Assembly: GCA_002292215.1 (NCBI GenBank)
Contig: DBBN01000052.1
Span: 1 to 6,804 of the forward strand
Reading direction: 5' to 3'
Length of the DNA: 6,804 nt
Source: Glaciecola sp. UBA983
GTDB taxonomy: Bacteria; Pseudomonadota; Gammaproteobacteria; Enterobacterales; Alteromonadaceae
The number at the start of each line of letters is the position of its first letter. Positions within the stretch are counted from its first letter, which is position 1. Under the pieces are notes generated by a model. That model worked only from the letters and a program-made list of their open reading frames with translations. It did not search any database and was not told where the DNA came from. Positions 1-6,804 of the stretch are shown piece after piece. A program made the position numbers and the translations under genes.

Positions 1-24
1 TAATCTATGTAATCTATGTAATCT
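1..24. repeat. Short tandem repeat, 9-bp unit, at window edge
   Basis: The unit TAATCTATG occurs at 1-9 and 10-18 and is followed by the partial copy TAATCT at 19-24. The array touches the left edge, so it may be longer than what is visible. It lies in AT-rich DNA with no coding potential, and no function can be assigned from two and a half copies. Confidence 0.6.
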
Positions 25-227
25 TATAAATGTATATATTTTTTGACAGATTAGCCAAATAAAGTCGTTTAGCCGCCACTATAAAAATTAATAAAGAATG
101 TACGAATATGGTGTGTAATGTTAACGGCAACTTACGATAATAAATGAGAGTAATATATAGATTGTGTCACATTTTCAAAATATGTTTATCTATAACATGC
201 CCAAAATGATGGACAAAAATAACAGAT
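25..227. other. AT-rich non-coding stretch, nothing recognisable
   Basis: There is no open reading frame of useful length on either strand; the longest ATG-started frame I looked at (from 119) stops after nine codons. A TTGACA at 43-48 has no partner at proper spacing (the nearest TATAAA, at 80-85, is 31 bp away). I see no RNA fold, integrase gene or copy of the tRNA 3' end, so nothing shows that the region is an integrated element. Confidence 0.5.
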
Positions 228-257
228 AAAAAAAAACCCGCTTACAAAGCGGGTTTT
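228..257 (-). terminator. Intrinsic terminator of the tRNA-Ser gene
   Basis: CCCGCTT (237-243) pairs with AAGCGGG (247-253) around a three-base loop. The stem is extended by A/T pairs into the flanking A tract (228-236) and T run (254-257). Read on the minus strand this is a GC-rich hairpin followed by nine U residues, 10 nt beyond the CCA end of the tRNA, which is the expected place for its terminator. Confidence 0.9.
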
Positions 258-266
258 CTAATAATA

Positions 267-358
267 TGGCGGATAGCGAGGGATTCGAACCCCCGGTACG
301 TTTGACCGTACGTCTGATTTCAAGTCAGGTGCATTAAACCGAGCTCTGCCAGCTATCC
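267..358 (-). tRNA. serT: tRNA-Ser (anticodon UGA)
   Basis: This 92-nt gene folds as a class II (long variable arm) tRNA. The acceptor stem GGATAGC/GCTATCC has G as discriminator and an encoded CCA. The D stem is GCA/TGC, and the anticodon loop CTTGAAA carries anticodon UGA (plus-strand 320-322 region), which reads UCN serine codons. The variable arm GTACG/CGTAC is visible on the plus strand as the palindromic block 296-311, and the T arm is GGGGG/CCCTC around TTCGAAT. A long variable arm and G discriminator are the usual identity elements for SerRS, whose gene lies in the same window. Its place beside yccA matches E. coli serT, hence the symbol. One oddity is that the outermost anticodon-stem pair (27-43) is a C-A mismatch. 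Confidence 0.96.
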
Positions 359-365
359 ATTATTT

Positions 366-383
366 AAACAATAATTATTGTTT
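366..383. repeat. 18-bp perfect palindrome in the tRNA leader
   Basis: AAACAATAA is followed directly by its reverse complement TTATTGTTT. It lies 8 bp upstream of the mature tRNA 5' end, inside the transcribed leader predicted from the promoter. It could fold as an AU-rich hairpin in the precursor, or be a binding site for a dimeric protein. Because all but two pairs are A/T, chance is a reasonable explanation. Confidence 0.45.
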
Positions 384-436
384 GTCGTTACTGATAATCA
401 TTGCCGTTAAGCGTTGTTCCCTGTAACGAGATGCGC

Positions 437-465
437 ATTCTAGAGACCTTTTATTCGCTTGTAAA
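437..465 (-). promoter_or_regulatory. Sigma-70 promoter of tRNA-Ser
   Basis: On the minus strand a -35 box TTTACA (460-465) is separated by exactly 17 bp from a -10 box TAGAAT (437-442). The discriminator that follows is GCGCAT, the GC-rich type found at stable-RNA promoters under stringent control. Just upstream of the -35 box, 470-482 is a T6A7 tract that could serve as an UP element. Transcription would begin near 430-432, giving a leader of about 73 nt before the tRNA. The stringent control and UP-element roles are inferred from the family of such promoters. Confidence 0.82.
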
Positions 466-620
466 CCCCTTTTTTAAAAAAACTTCATTTTTATGTTCTG
501 TTGCTTATTAATTACACATTTCTAATTTTTTTAAACTTTATTTAGCATTTTGATCTTGAAAATTAAACTTTTGGCTATAACAATAGTCATATTACAAGTT
601 ACATATATTTTAATTCCTGT
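466..620. other. Divergent intergenic region upstream of yccA
   Basis: This AT-rich stretch separates the tRNA promoter from yccA. I could not find a -35/-10 pair for yccA that I would defend: TATAAC at 576-581 has TTGAAA (556-561) only 14 bp away, and TTGCTT (501-506) with TAATTT (523-528) is weak. The yccA promoter is probably in this segment, but I cannot place it. The segment contains no gene; the in-frame extension of yccA to a TTG at 550 has no ribosome-binding site. Confidence 0.4.
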
Positions 621-626
621 GGAGGG
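621..626 (+). promoter_or_regulatory. Shine-Dalgarno site that fixes the yccA start
   Basis: GGAGGG ends 4 nt before the ATG at 631. This strong site decides against the upstream in-frame TTG at 550, which would add 27 residues absent from E. coli YccA as I recall it. Confidence 0.9.
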
Positions 627-630
627 AAAT

Positions 631-1299
631 ATGAACAGAGATACCGTTTATGCTCAACCGGCTCAAGCCTCGGTACTAGAAACCAACAAGGTGTTACGTA
701 ACACATATATGCTGTTATCAATGACATTAGTGTTTAGTGCATTTTGTGCTGCAGCAGCAATGTACATAGGCATCAGCCCTATGATGTCACTAGGTATGAC
801 CCTAGGTGCGTTTGTAATGTTATTTGTTGTAAATAAAAAAGCAGATTCAGCATCAGGTCTGTTTTGGATCTTCGCCTTTACTGGATTATTGGGCGGCGCG
901 TTAGGTCCAATGTTGACTTATTATGCAGGCATGGCAAATGGTCCAGGTTTAATTATGCAAGCTCTGGGCGGAACTGCGATTATCTTTTTTGCTTTATCTG
1001 GTTATGTTTTGACCACTAAAAAAGATTTTAGTTTTATGGGTGGTTTTTTGATGGTTGGTTTATTAGTGGTGGTTATTGCAGCAATTGCCAACATCTTTTT
1101 TGCCGTACCGGCGGTTTCATTGGCCATTAGTTCTGCCATTATTTTTATTATGTCTGGCTTAATCTTGTTTGATACTAGCCGTATCATTCATGGTGGTGAA
1201 ACGAACTACATTCGAGCTACGGTTTCAATGTACTTAAACCTATATAACTTGTTCACTTCCCTACTTCACCTTTTAGGTGTCTTTAATAGTGACGATTAA
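631..1299 (+). CDS. yccA: YccA, BAX inhibitor-1 family membrane protein, FtsH modulator
   Basis: The 222-residue product is close to the length of E. coli YccA (219) and shares long blocks with it: TNKVLRNTYMLLS near residue 18, ALGGTAIIFF near 111, YVLTTKKDFSFMGG near 125, and the family signature IIHGGETNYIRATVSMYLNLYN at about 185-206. The soluble N-terminus (about 1-23) is followed by roughly seven hydrophobic segments, the last near 196-217, then an acidic NSDD end. In the family, YccA is an inner-membrane protein that binds the FtsH protease and limits its degradation of membrane proteins such as SecY. Asp181 in the FDTSRIIHGGE block lies where BI-1 relatives such as YetJ have a pH- or calcium-sensing aspartate. 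This last alignment is from memory. The gene is monocistronic or partly read through into tusD, with a terminator at 1367-1398. Confidence 0.95.
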   Translation: MNRDTVYAQPAQASVLETNKVLRNTYMLLSMTLVFSAFCAAAAMYIGISPMMSLGMTLGAFVMLFVVNKKADSASGLFWIFAFTGLLGGALGPMLTYYAGMANGPGLIMQALGGTAIIFFALSGYVLTTKKDFSFMGGFLMVGLLVVVIAAIANIFFAVPAVSLAISSAIIFIMSGLILFDTSRIIHGGETNYIRATVSMYLNLYNLFTSLLHLLGVFNSDD

Positions 1300-1360
1300 T
1301 TTGCAAAGCGTGCGTTAGTTAATCGAAATAACGCAAATTATGATTTGTAATAATAATCAG

Positions 1361-1366
1361 TATAAT
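1361..1366 (+). promoter_or_regulatory. Candidate -10 box for tusD (TATAAT)
   Basis: A perfect TATAAT lies directly before the left arm of the terminator. The -35 region at 17-bp spacing (1338-1343, TTATGA) matches consensus at only three of six positions. If used, transcription would start near 1373, inside the left arm of the hairpin, 26 nt before the tusD ATG. It is the only plausible promoter I found between yccA and tusD, but in AT-rich DNA a chance match is possible. Confidence 0.4.
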
Positions 1367-1398
1367 AAAGCTCATTCCTCATGGTATGAGCTTTTTTT
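1367..1398 (+). terminator. Intrinsic terminator between yccA and tusD
   Basis: AAAGCTCAT (1367-1375) pairs with ATGAGCTTT (1386-1394) over nine bases. The ten-base loop can close further by CC/GG, and a run of seven T (1392-1398) follows. The T run ends at the base before the tusD ATG, so the terminator of yccA and the translation start of tusD are fused. The only Shine-Dalgarno-like bases for tusD (GAG, 1388-1390) lie in the right arm of the stem. Confidence 0.85.
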
Positions 1399-1728
1399 AT
1401 GGACTTAACAATATTAGTCACATCGTCACCGACTGTGTTATCCAGTGATCAGCTGATCACTCAAATTACAGAGCTGCAGCAACAGCATCAGATTGTACAA
1501 ATATTTTTTCTTGCTGAAGGGTTAATGCATACACTCGATCATAGCCTCATAACCTATCTAAGCCATTTAAATATAGCTAGTCAAACCCAACGACCGATTG
1601 AGATTGGCTATTGCCCTAGCTCTGCGGCAAGACATATACCTAATTACCATAGTGATATCGTCAACGATTATGGATTAACTCAATTTTATGCCTTGATCCA
1701 TCATTCACAGCAGTTGGAGCAAATGTAA
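1399..1728 (+). CDS. tusD: TusD, sulfurtransferase subunit (short form)
   Basis: This 109-residue protein resembles TusD of the TusBCD complex, which takes persulfide sulfur from TusA and passes it to TusE for 2-thiolation of the wobble uridine (mnm5s2U34) in tRNA Lys, Glu and Gln. The N-terminal strand LTILVTSSP, the FFLAEGL block at about 36-42 (E. coli FFYREGV) and EIGYCPSSAARH at 68-79 fit the family. Cys72 falls where the sulfur-accepting Cys78 of E. coli TusD lies. The C-terminal GLTQFYALI block also fits. It is about 19 residues shorter than the E. coli protein, mostly in the middle. No free Shine-Dalgarno precedes the ATG, which abuts the terminator T run. Its stop overlaps the tusC start by one base (TAATG), so translation is probably coupled. 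Identity rests on motifs and context because overall similarity is modest. Confidence 0.82.
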   Translation: MDLTILVTSSPTVLSSDQLITQITELQQQHQIVQIFFLAEGLMHTLDHSLITYLSHLNIASQTQRPIEIGYCPSSAARHIPNYHSDIVNDYGLTQFYALIHHSQQLEQM

Positions 1729-2087
1729 TGGCACATATCGTTATTAGTTATCAAGCACATGCGTATAATACACGTGCATTTTTAGATATGTTTGAGTGTG
1801 CAGCGGCAGCAGGAAATGTCGGTCATACCTGTGCAATTCATATTAAAGGGTTAGGTGTCACCGCGTTGTCCTTACAACCAGAGCATTATGTGAACGCAGT
1901 TCACAACAAAAATACAGGAAAGATGCTCAAAAGTTTACCGTTGTATGATGTGGAAGATATCTTGGTACTTCGCGGAGATGATACGGCACTAGCCCACATC
2001 CAAGGACACAATATAGCCGACACAGTGGTAACTTGGGTTGATGAATTTCCACCAATAGTAGCTGACGACTTACATATTCACTTTTAA
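1728..2087 (+). CDS. tusC: TusC, sulfurtransferase complex subunit
   Basis: At 119 residues this has the same length as E. coli TusC. It keeps the diagnostic KMLKSLPLYDVEDILVL block at 65-81 (E. coli FKLLGLYDIEQCWV) and a similar C-terminal end in HIHF (E. coli VILRF). TusC has no catalytic cysteine and serves as a structural subunit with TusB and TusD in a DsrE/F/H-fold heterohexamer in the cytosol. The ATG overlaps the tusD stop by one base, and a GGAG at 1716-1719 inside tusD, eight bases upstream, can serve as its ribosome site. TusB usually follows TusC, but here tusE begins 16 bases after the stop. The N-terminal half is divergent from the E. coli protein, so the call relies on length, the LYDVE block and context. 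Confidence 0.85.
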   Translation: MAHIVISYQAHAYNTRAFLDMFECAAAAGNVGHTCAIHIKGLGVTALSLQPEHYVNAVHNKNTGKMLKSLPLYDVEDILVLRGDDTALAHIQGHNIADTVVTWVDEFPPIVADDLHIHF

Positions 2088-2103
2088 CTGAGACACTGAA
2101 TTA

Positions 2104-2436
2104 ATGGCATACCAATTACAAGGCAACATCATCGCAACCGATGAGCAAGGCTACTTATTAGATCATTTACAATGGGAAGAAGCCCTCGTGCCAATTATTG
2201 CAGAACAAGAAGACATTGAACTGAATGATGCGCATTGGCAAATCATTCGTTTTGTTAGGCAGTTTTATGAAGAATATGATACCAGTCCGGCGATCCGGGC
2301 TTTGGTCAAAGCATTAAGTAATGAATTTGGGCCTGAGGTTGGCAATAGCCGTCATTTACAGCGATTATTACCAAAAGGTCCGGCAAAGATGGCAAGCAAA
2401 CTAGCAGGCTTACCTAAGCCTGCTAAGTGCTTGTAA
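2104..2436 (+). CDS. tusE: TusE, DsrC-family sulfur carrier
   Basis: The 110-residue product is nearly collinear with E. coli TusE (109). [11 protein letters not shown] is at 45-55, [12 protein letters not shown] at 60-71, [16 protein letters not shown] at 80-95 and [10 protein letters not shown] at the end. Cys109, the penultimate residue, is the persulfide-carrying cysteine that receives sulfur from the TusBCD complex and hands it to MnmA on the tRNA. The second cysteine of true DsrC proteins is Ser98 here, so this is the tRNA-thiolation type and not the dissimilatory sulfite reductase partner. The start is 16 bases after tusC with no strong Shine-Dalgarno, which suggests low-level or coupled translation. 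The last codons contain a perfect inverted repeat (2402-2425), and the gene converges on serS with only 26 bases between the stop codons. Confidence 0.95.
   Translation: MAYQLQGNIIATDEQGYLLDHLQWEEALVPIIAEQEDIELNDAHWQIIRFVRQFYEEYDTSPAIRALVKALSNEFGPEVGNSRHLQRLLPKGPAKMASKLAGLPKPAKCL
2402..2425. terminator. Inverted repeat inside the 3' end of tusE, possible bidirectional terminator
   Basis: TAGCAGGCTTA (2402-2412) is followed after CC by its exact reverse complement (2415-2425), giving ten usable pairs around an ACCT loop. No T run follows on either strand, so it is not a standard intrinsic terminator. It lies at the meeting point of the tusDCE transcripts and the serS operon, where no other terminator is visible. 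It may therefore end or stabilise both transcripts. That role is an inference. Confidence 0.4.
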
Positions 2437-2462
2437 ATACTATTACATTGGATGCCATCACC

Positions 2463-4134
<1,672 letters not shown>

Positions 4135-4135
<1 letters not shown>

Positions 4136-5484
4136 TAAGGTTTACCTTGATAGGTTGGGTTATTTTTTATATTACTATGATAAGCGGTTTTGTTTAATTG
4201 GTCGAGGAACTCTTGTTTTTGCCTGAGTTTTTGTTCTAAACCGCGTTCATTTGCTTGATAAAAATGCGGTTCGGGTAAATTATCGGGTAAATATTGCTGA
4301 CCGGCACTAACGGCATGATCTTCATTATGCGAATAGCGATAGCCATCACCATGACCTTGAGATTTGGCTAGTTTAGTTGGTGCGTTGCGCAAATGATTAG
4401 GAACCGGCATATCACACGTATCCGCCGCCAATTGTTTGGCCGCTTTAAAAGCAGAGTAAAGCGCATTACTTTTGGGTGCTAAAGCACAATACACACACGC
4501 CTGAGCTATCGCTCGTTCACCTTCTGCGGCTCCAACTCGATGATAAGTATCCCATGCATTTAAACACAGAGAGAGTGCGCGTGGATCAGCTAAACCTATA
4601 TCTTCAGATGCAATCGCTAATAATCGGCGCATAATCGGTAGTGGGTCTGAATTGGCATGTAAATAACGCGTGTACCAATATAATGCACCGTCCGATGAAG
4701 ACCCGCGAACTGATTTATGAAATGCCGACAACAAATCATAATAGTGATCACCTTGTTGATCAAACTGAGCAACTTTTTGCCCTGCAGCTTGCGCAATGGT
4801 CACTTTAGTGATGTGTTTATCTATAGCTAACTGTGCGCCAAGTTCTAGATAAAGTAAAGTTCGACGAGCATCTCCTGATGCTAAGGATGCCAACGTTAAT
4901 AGGGCATCATCATCAATTTGTAGTTCTTGCTCCACAAGCCATGAATCGGTTAATAATGCCTGCTTGGCAATGGCTATCAACTCATCATCGCTCAAGGCTT
5001 GCAGTACGTAAACTCGACACCGTGACAAGAGTGCATTATTACAACTAAAAGCAGGGTTTTCAGTGGTTGCACCGATAAAAGTAATCGCACCTGATTCTAT
5101 GTAGGGTAAAAATGCATCTTGTTGTGACTTATTAAAGCGATGCACTTCATCAACAAAGACAATGGTGGTGATGCCAGGGTGAGTCATCGCCATCGCTTCA
5201 CGAATATCTTTCACCCCACTAGATACGGCAGAAAGTGTAATAAGATTGGCATCCACCTCATTGGCAATGATTTGCGCCAACGTGGTTTTACCGGTACCAG
5301 GAGGGCCCCACAACAACATAGAATGGACTTGTTTATTGTGTAATGCTTGGGTTAAAGGTTGCCCCTCGCCCAAAATATGTGATTGACCAATATAACTTGA
5401 TAAATCATGTGGCCGCATACGCGCAGCCAAGGGGGTGGTTGTCGCTGCTGATGAAATAAATGTACGTTCTGAAGATGACGTCAT
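4135..5484 (-). CDS. rarA: RarA (MgsA), replication-associated recombination AAA+ ATPase
   Basis: The 449-residue product (E. coli RarA has 447) belongs to the RarA/Mgs1/WRNIP1 family, which acts at stalled replication forks as a tetrameric DNA-dependent ATPase interacting with SSB. After PLAARMRPHDLSSYIGQ (18-34), the AAA+ module shows Walker A GPPGTGKT (60-67), Walker B IVFVDEVHRF (108-117) and sensor 1 GATTENP (138-144). It also shows the arginine-finger block LLSRCR (152-157) and sensor 2 SGDARR (203-208). The C-terminal tetramerisation domain contains HKSVRGSSSDGALYWYTRYL, a block near-identical to E. coli, and VPNHLRNAPTKL. The ATG is 20 bases after lolA, with a weak AGG upstream. In E. 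coli the same order ftsK-lolA-rarA-serS occurs; crcB between rarA and serS is the addition here. Confidence 0.97.
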
Positions 5485-5504
5485 GACAAACCTAGTCCAT
5501 GCAC

Positions 5505-6146
5505 TTATTGCGTTTGATCATCAACACTAAACCCTTCAGGAATAGCATAACTAAATTGATTAATGGGTAACGGCATATTTAATACTGTCCCGTTTAATGT
5601 GAACTGACTCACCTGCCCTTGATTATCTAATAACGTAAACTGAGTTAACTCATCTTGAATAAAGCGTAATGTTAATTGCGTAATTTGGCCTTCATTGTTG
5701 ATTGGAGTAACCACATAAGCCAAGTTCTGTTGAACCACCGAAAACTGCTCCCATACTTCATCATCACTCGATGTTAACAACATTAATGGATTATTAGAAA
5801 TCATGTCTTTTTGTGAAAAAATGGATACTTGTTCAACAAATTCATCTACATAAAAAACACGTTCACCGTTAGCGATTAAGAGTGTTTCATCTGGTACTAG
5901 TACCTGCCAATAAACGCGGTCAGGTTGTTGTAAGATCAAGTTACCAGAACTGCTTTGTAATGGCTGACCTTCGCTATCATTAACCACCTGGGTAAAGCTA
6001 GCTTGCAGTGTATTAATTTTTGCCAATAAACCACGCAATGCGGGTTTATCATTGATTACTTCAGCCAAAGTACTGGATGTGAATAACAATAGGCATAACG
6101 CCATGCCGAGACGTGTAGCATGCTTATGTTGACTTAATGGGTACAT
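5505..6146 (-). CDS. lolA: LolA, periplasmic lipoprotein carrier chaperone
   Basis: The 213-residue precursor begins with a Sec signal peptide: a basic/histidine-rich start, hydrophobic MALCLLLFTSS at 15-25, and probable cleavage after STLA at residue 28, leaving a mature protein of about 185 residues. The mature part has the LolA pattern: INTLQASFTQVV at 44-55, SGNLILQQPDRVYWQV at 67-82, IANGERVFYVDEFVEQV at 91-107, and a C-terminal FSYAIPEGFSVDDQ. In the family, LolA takes outer-membrane lipoproteins from the LolCDE transporter and carries them across the periplasm to LolB, so it should be essential. An AAGGA box seven bases upstream supports the ATG at 6146. An internal Met15 would remove the basic n-region and is less likely. 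It starts 13 bases after the ftsK stop, consistent with one operon. Confidence 0.95.
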   Translation of the reverse strand: MYPLSQHKHATRLGMALCLLLFTSSTLAEVINDKPALRGLLAKINTLQASFTQVVNDSEGQPLQSSSGNLILQQPDRVYWQVLVPDETLLIANGERVFYVDEFVEQVSIFSQKDMISNNPLMLLTSSDDEVWEQFSVVQQNLAYVVTPINNEGQITQLTLRFIQDELTQFTLLDNQGQVSQFTLNGTVLNMPLPINQFSYAIPEGFSVDDQTQ

Positions 6147-6159
6147 ATATAAATCCTTA

Positions 6160-6804
6160 TTAATCTCGTGGTGCAGCCGCGGCTAATACTTCTCGATTAC
6201 CATTGTGACCTGGCGCCGATACGATGCCGCTTTGTTCCATTTGTTCGACTAAACGTGCTGCGCGATTATAACCAATGCGGAATTTACGCTGCACGGATGA
6301 GACTGATGCTTTGCGCGTTTCTGTGACAAATGCTACGGCTTCATCATAAAACACGTCCATTTCTTGATCTGCATTTTCTGCCTGTTCGCCTGGAAGTAAT
6401 ACTTCGCCACCGATTTCAGGGTTTAGTATTTCATCAATATATTCAGGTTCACCACGTTTTTTCCAATCGCCCACAACAGCATGCACTTCGTGATCGTCGA
6501 CAAACGCGCCATGCACTCGTGTTGGTACACCGGTACCTGGCGGTAAATACAACATATCCCCCATGCCTAATAAGGCTTCAGCACCTTGTTGATCAAGGAT
6601 GGTACGAGAGTCTATTTTACTTGATACTTGAAATGCAATTCGAGTTGGAATATTGGCTTTAATCAAACCCGTAATAACATCAACCGACGGGCGCTGTGTC
6701 GCTAAGATCAAATGGATCCCAGCAGCACGTGCTTTTTGGGCAATTCTAGCAATTAATTCTTCAACTTTTTTACCCACAATCATCATCATGTCAGCAAATT
6801 CATC
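6160..6804 (-). CDS. ftsK: FtsK DNA translocase, C-terminal part (5' end outside window)
   Basis: The reading frame stays open to the right edge, so the visible 214 residues are the C-terminal end of a protein that is usually well over 800 residues. The first visible residues DEFAD, including the Walker B Asp-Glu, come from the RecA-like motor. [15 protein letters not shown] and [16 protein letters not shown] follow, nearly identical to E. coli. The last 60 or so residues (from [20 protein letters not shown] to GHNGNREVL) form the winged-helix gamma domain, which reads KOPS sites and activates XerD at dif. FtsK sits at the division septum and pumps the two chromosome termini apart. The start of the frame at the ATG at 6789 is internal and not a real start. 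The gene is first in the visible part of the minus-strand operon. Confidence 0.97.
   Translation of the reverse strand, partial: DEFADMMMIVGKKVEELIARIAQKARAAGIHLILATQRPSVDVITGLIKANIPTRIAFQVSSKIDSRTILDQQGAEALLGMGDMLYLPPGTGVPTRVHGAFVDDHEVHAVVGDWKKRGEPEYIDEILNPEIGGEVLLPGEQAENADQEMDVFYDEAVAFVTETRKASVSSVQRKFRIGYNRAARLVEQMEQSGIVSAPGHNGNREVLAAAAPRD

Noticed and set aside
43..85. Promoter from TTGACA (43-48) and TATAAA (80-85)
   Set aside because: The spacing is 31 bp, and the hexamer at 17-bp spacing (CGTTTA) is a poor -10 box.
156..171. CRP-like site around TCACA at 167-171
   Set aside because: The partner half-site at the required spacing is TATAG, which does not match TGTGA, and no nearby gene would use it.
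1..266. Genomic island integrated at the tRNA-Ser 3' end
   Set aside because: No integrase and no duplicate of the tRNA 3' end is visible, and the terminator right after the tRNA is intact. AT-richness alone is not enough.
550..630. N-terminal extension of yccA from a TTG at 550
   Set aside because: It has no Shine-Dalgarno, adds a hydrophobic 27-residue tail absent from known YccA, and the ATG at 631 has a strong GGAGGG at the right distance.
1002..1187. Minus-strand open frame inside yccA
   Set aside because: It is antisense to well-conserved yccA codons, has no recognisable product and no ribosome site.
2104..2436. DsrC of dissimilatory sulfur metabolism instead of TusE
   Set aside because: Only the penultimate cysteine is present. 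The second DsrC cysteine is Ser98, and the neighbours are tus genes without dsrAB.
4833..5343. Two plus-strand open frames inside rarA (4833-5048 and 5140-5343)
   Set aside because: Both lie opposite conserved AAA+ motifs of rarA and encode unrecognisable products, so they are frame shadows.
6330..6662. Plus-strand 110-codon frame inside ftsK
   Set aside because: It is antisense to the highly conserved motor and linker of ftsK, and its histidine- and leucine-rich product resembles nothing known.
6787..6789. ATG at 6789 as the start of a short ftsK-like gene
   Set aside because: The frame continues upstream as DEFAD, the Walker B region of FtsK, to the window edge, so this methionine is internal.

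Overview
The window looks like a chromosomal housekeeping region of a gammaproteobacterium, most likely from the Alteromonadales (Shewanella-like, probably marine). This rests on close visual similarity of every protein to E. coli or Shewanella orthologues, the AT-leaning composition, and the gene order ftsK-lolA-rarA-crcB-serS facing tusDC-tusE and yccA. The genus is inferred from recalled gene orders, not from a search.

Layout. Positions 1-266 are AT-rich and non-coding, with a short tandem repeat at the left edge and a terminator at 228-257. A minus-strand tRNA-Ser(UGA) gene (267-358) follows, with a strong promoter at 437-465 and a leader of about 73 nt. It is divergent from yccA (631-1299, plus), a seven-helix BAX-inhibitor-1 family membrane protein. 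After a terminator that abuts the next start codon come tusD, tusC and tusE (1399-2436, plus), the sulfur-relay genes for 2-thiolation of tRNA wobble uridine. The tusB gene normally found with tusC and tusD is not there. On the minus strand, transcribed towards tusE, is a compact set: ftsK (3' end only, cut by the right edge), lolA, rarA, crcB and serS. Spacings are 13 nt, 20 nt, a 1-nt overlap and 8 nt, so they are probably co-transcribed.

How the genes fit together. serT (tRNA), serS (its charging enzyme) and the tus genes (tRNA sulfur modification) all serve translation. ftsK and rarA serve chromosome segregation and replication-fork maintenance. lolA and yccA serve envelope biogenesis and membrane-protein quality control, and crcB exports fluoride. 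The region appears to join two neighbourhoods that are separate in E. coli: tusE-yccA-serT and ftsK-lolA-rarA-serS.

I see no mobile element, CRISPR array, toxin-antitoxin pair or defence system, and no clearly novel system. The points most worth a second look are the nested promoter/terminator in front of tusD, the missing tusB beside a short TusD, and the perfect inverted repeat inside the last codons of tusE between the convergent operons.
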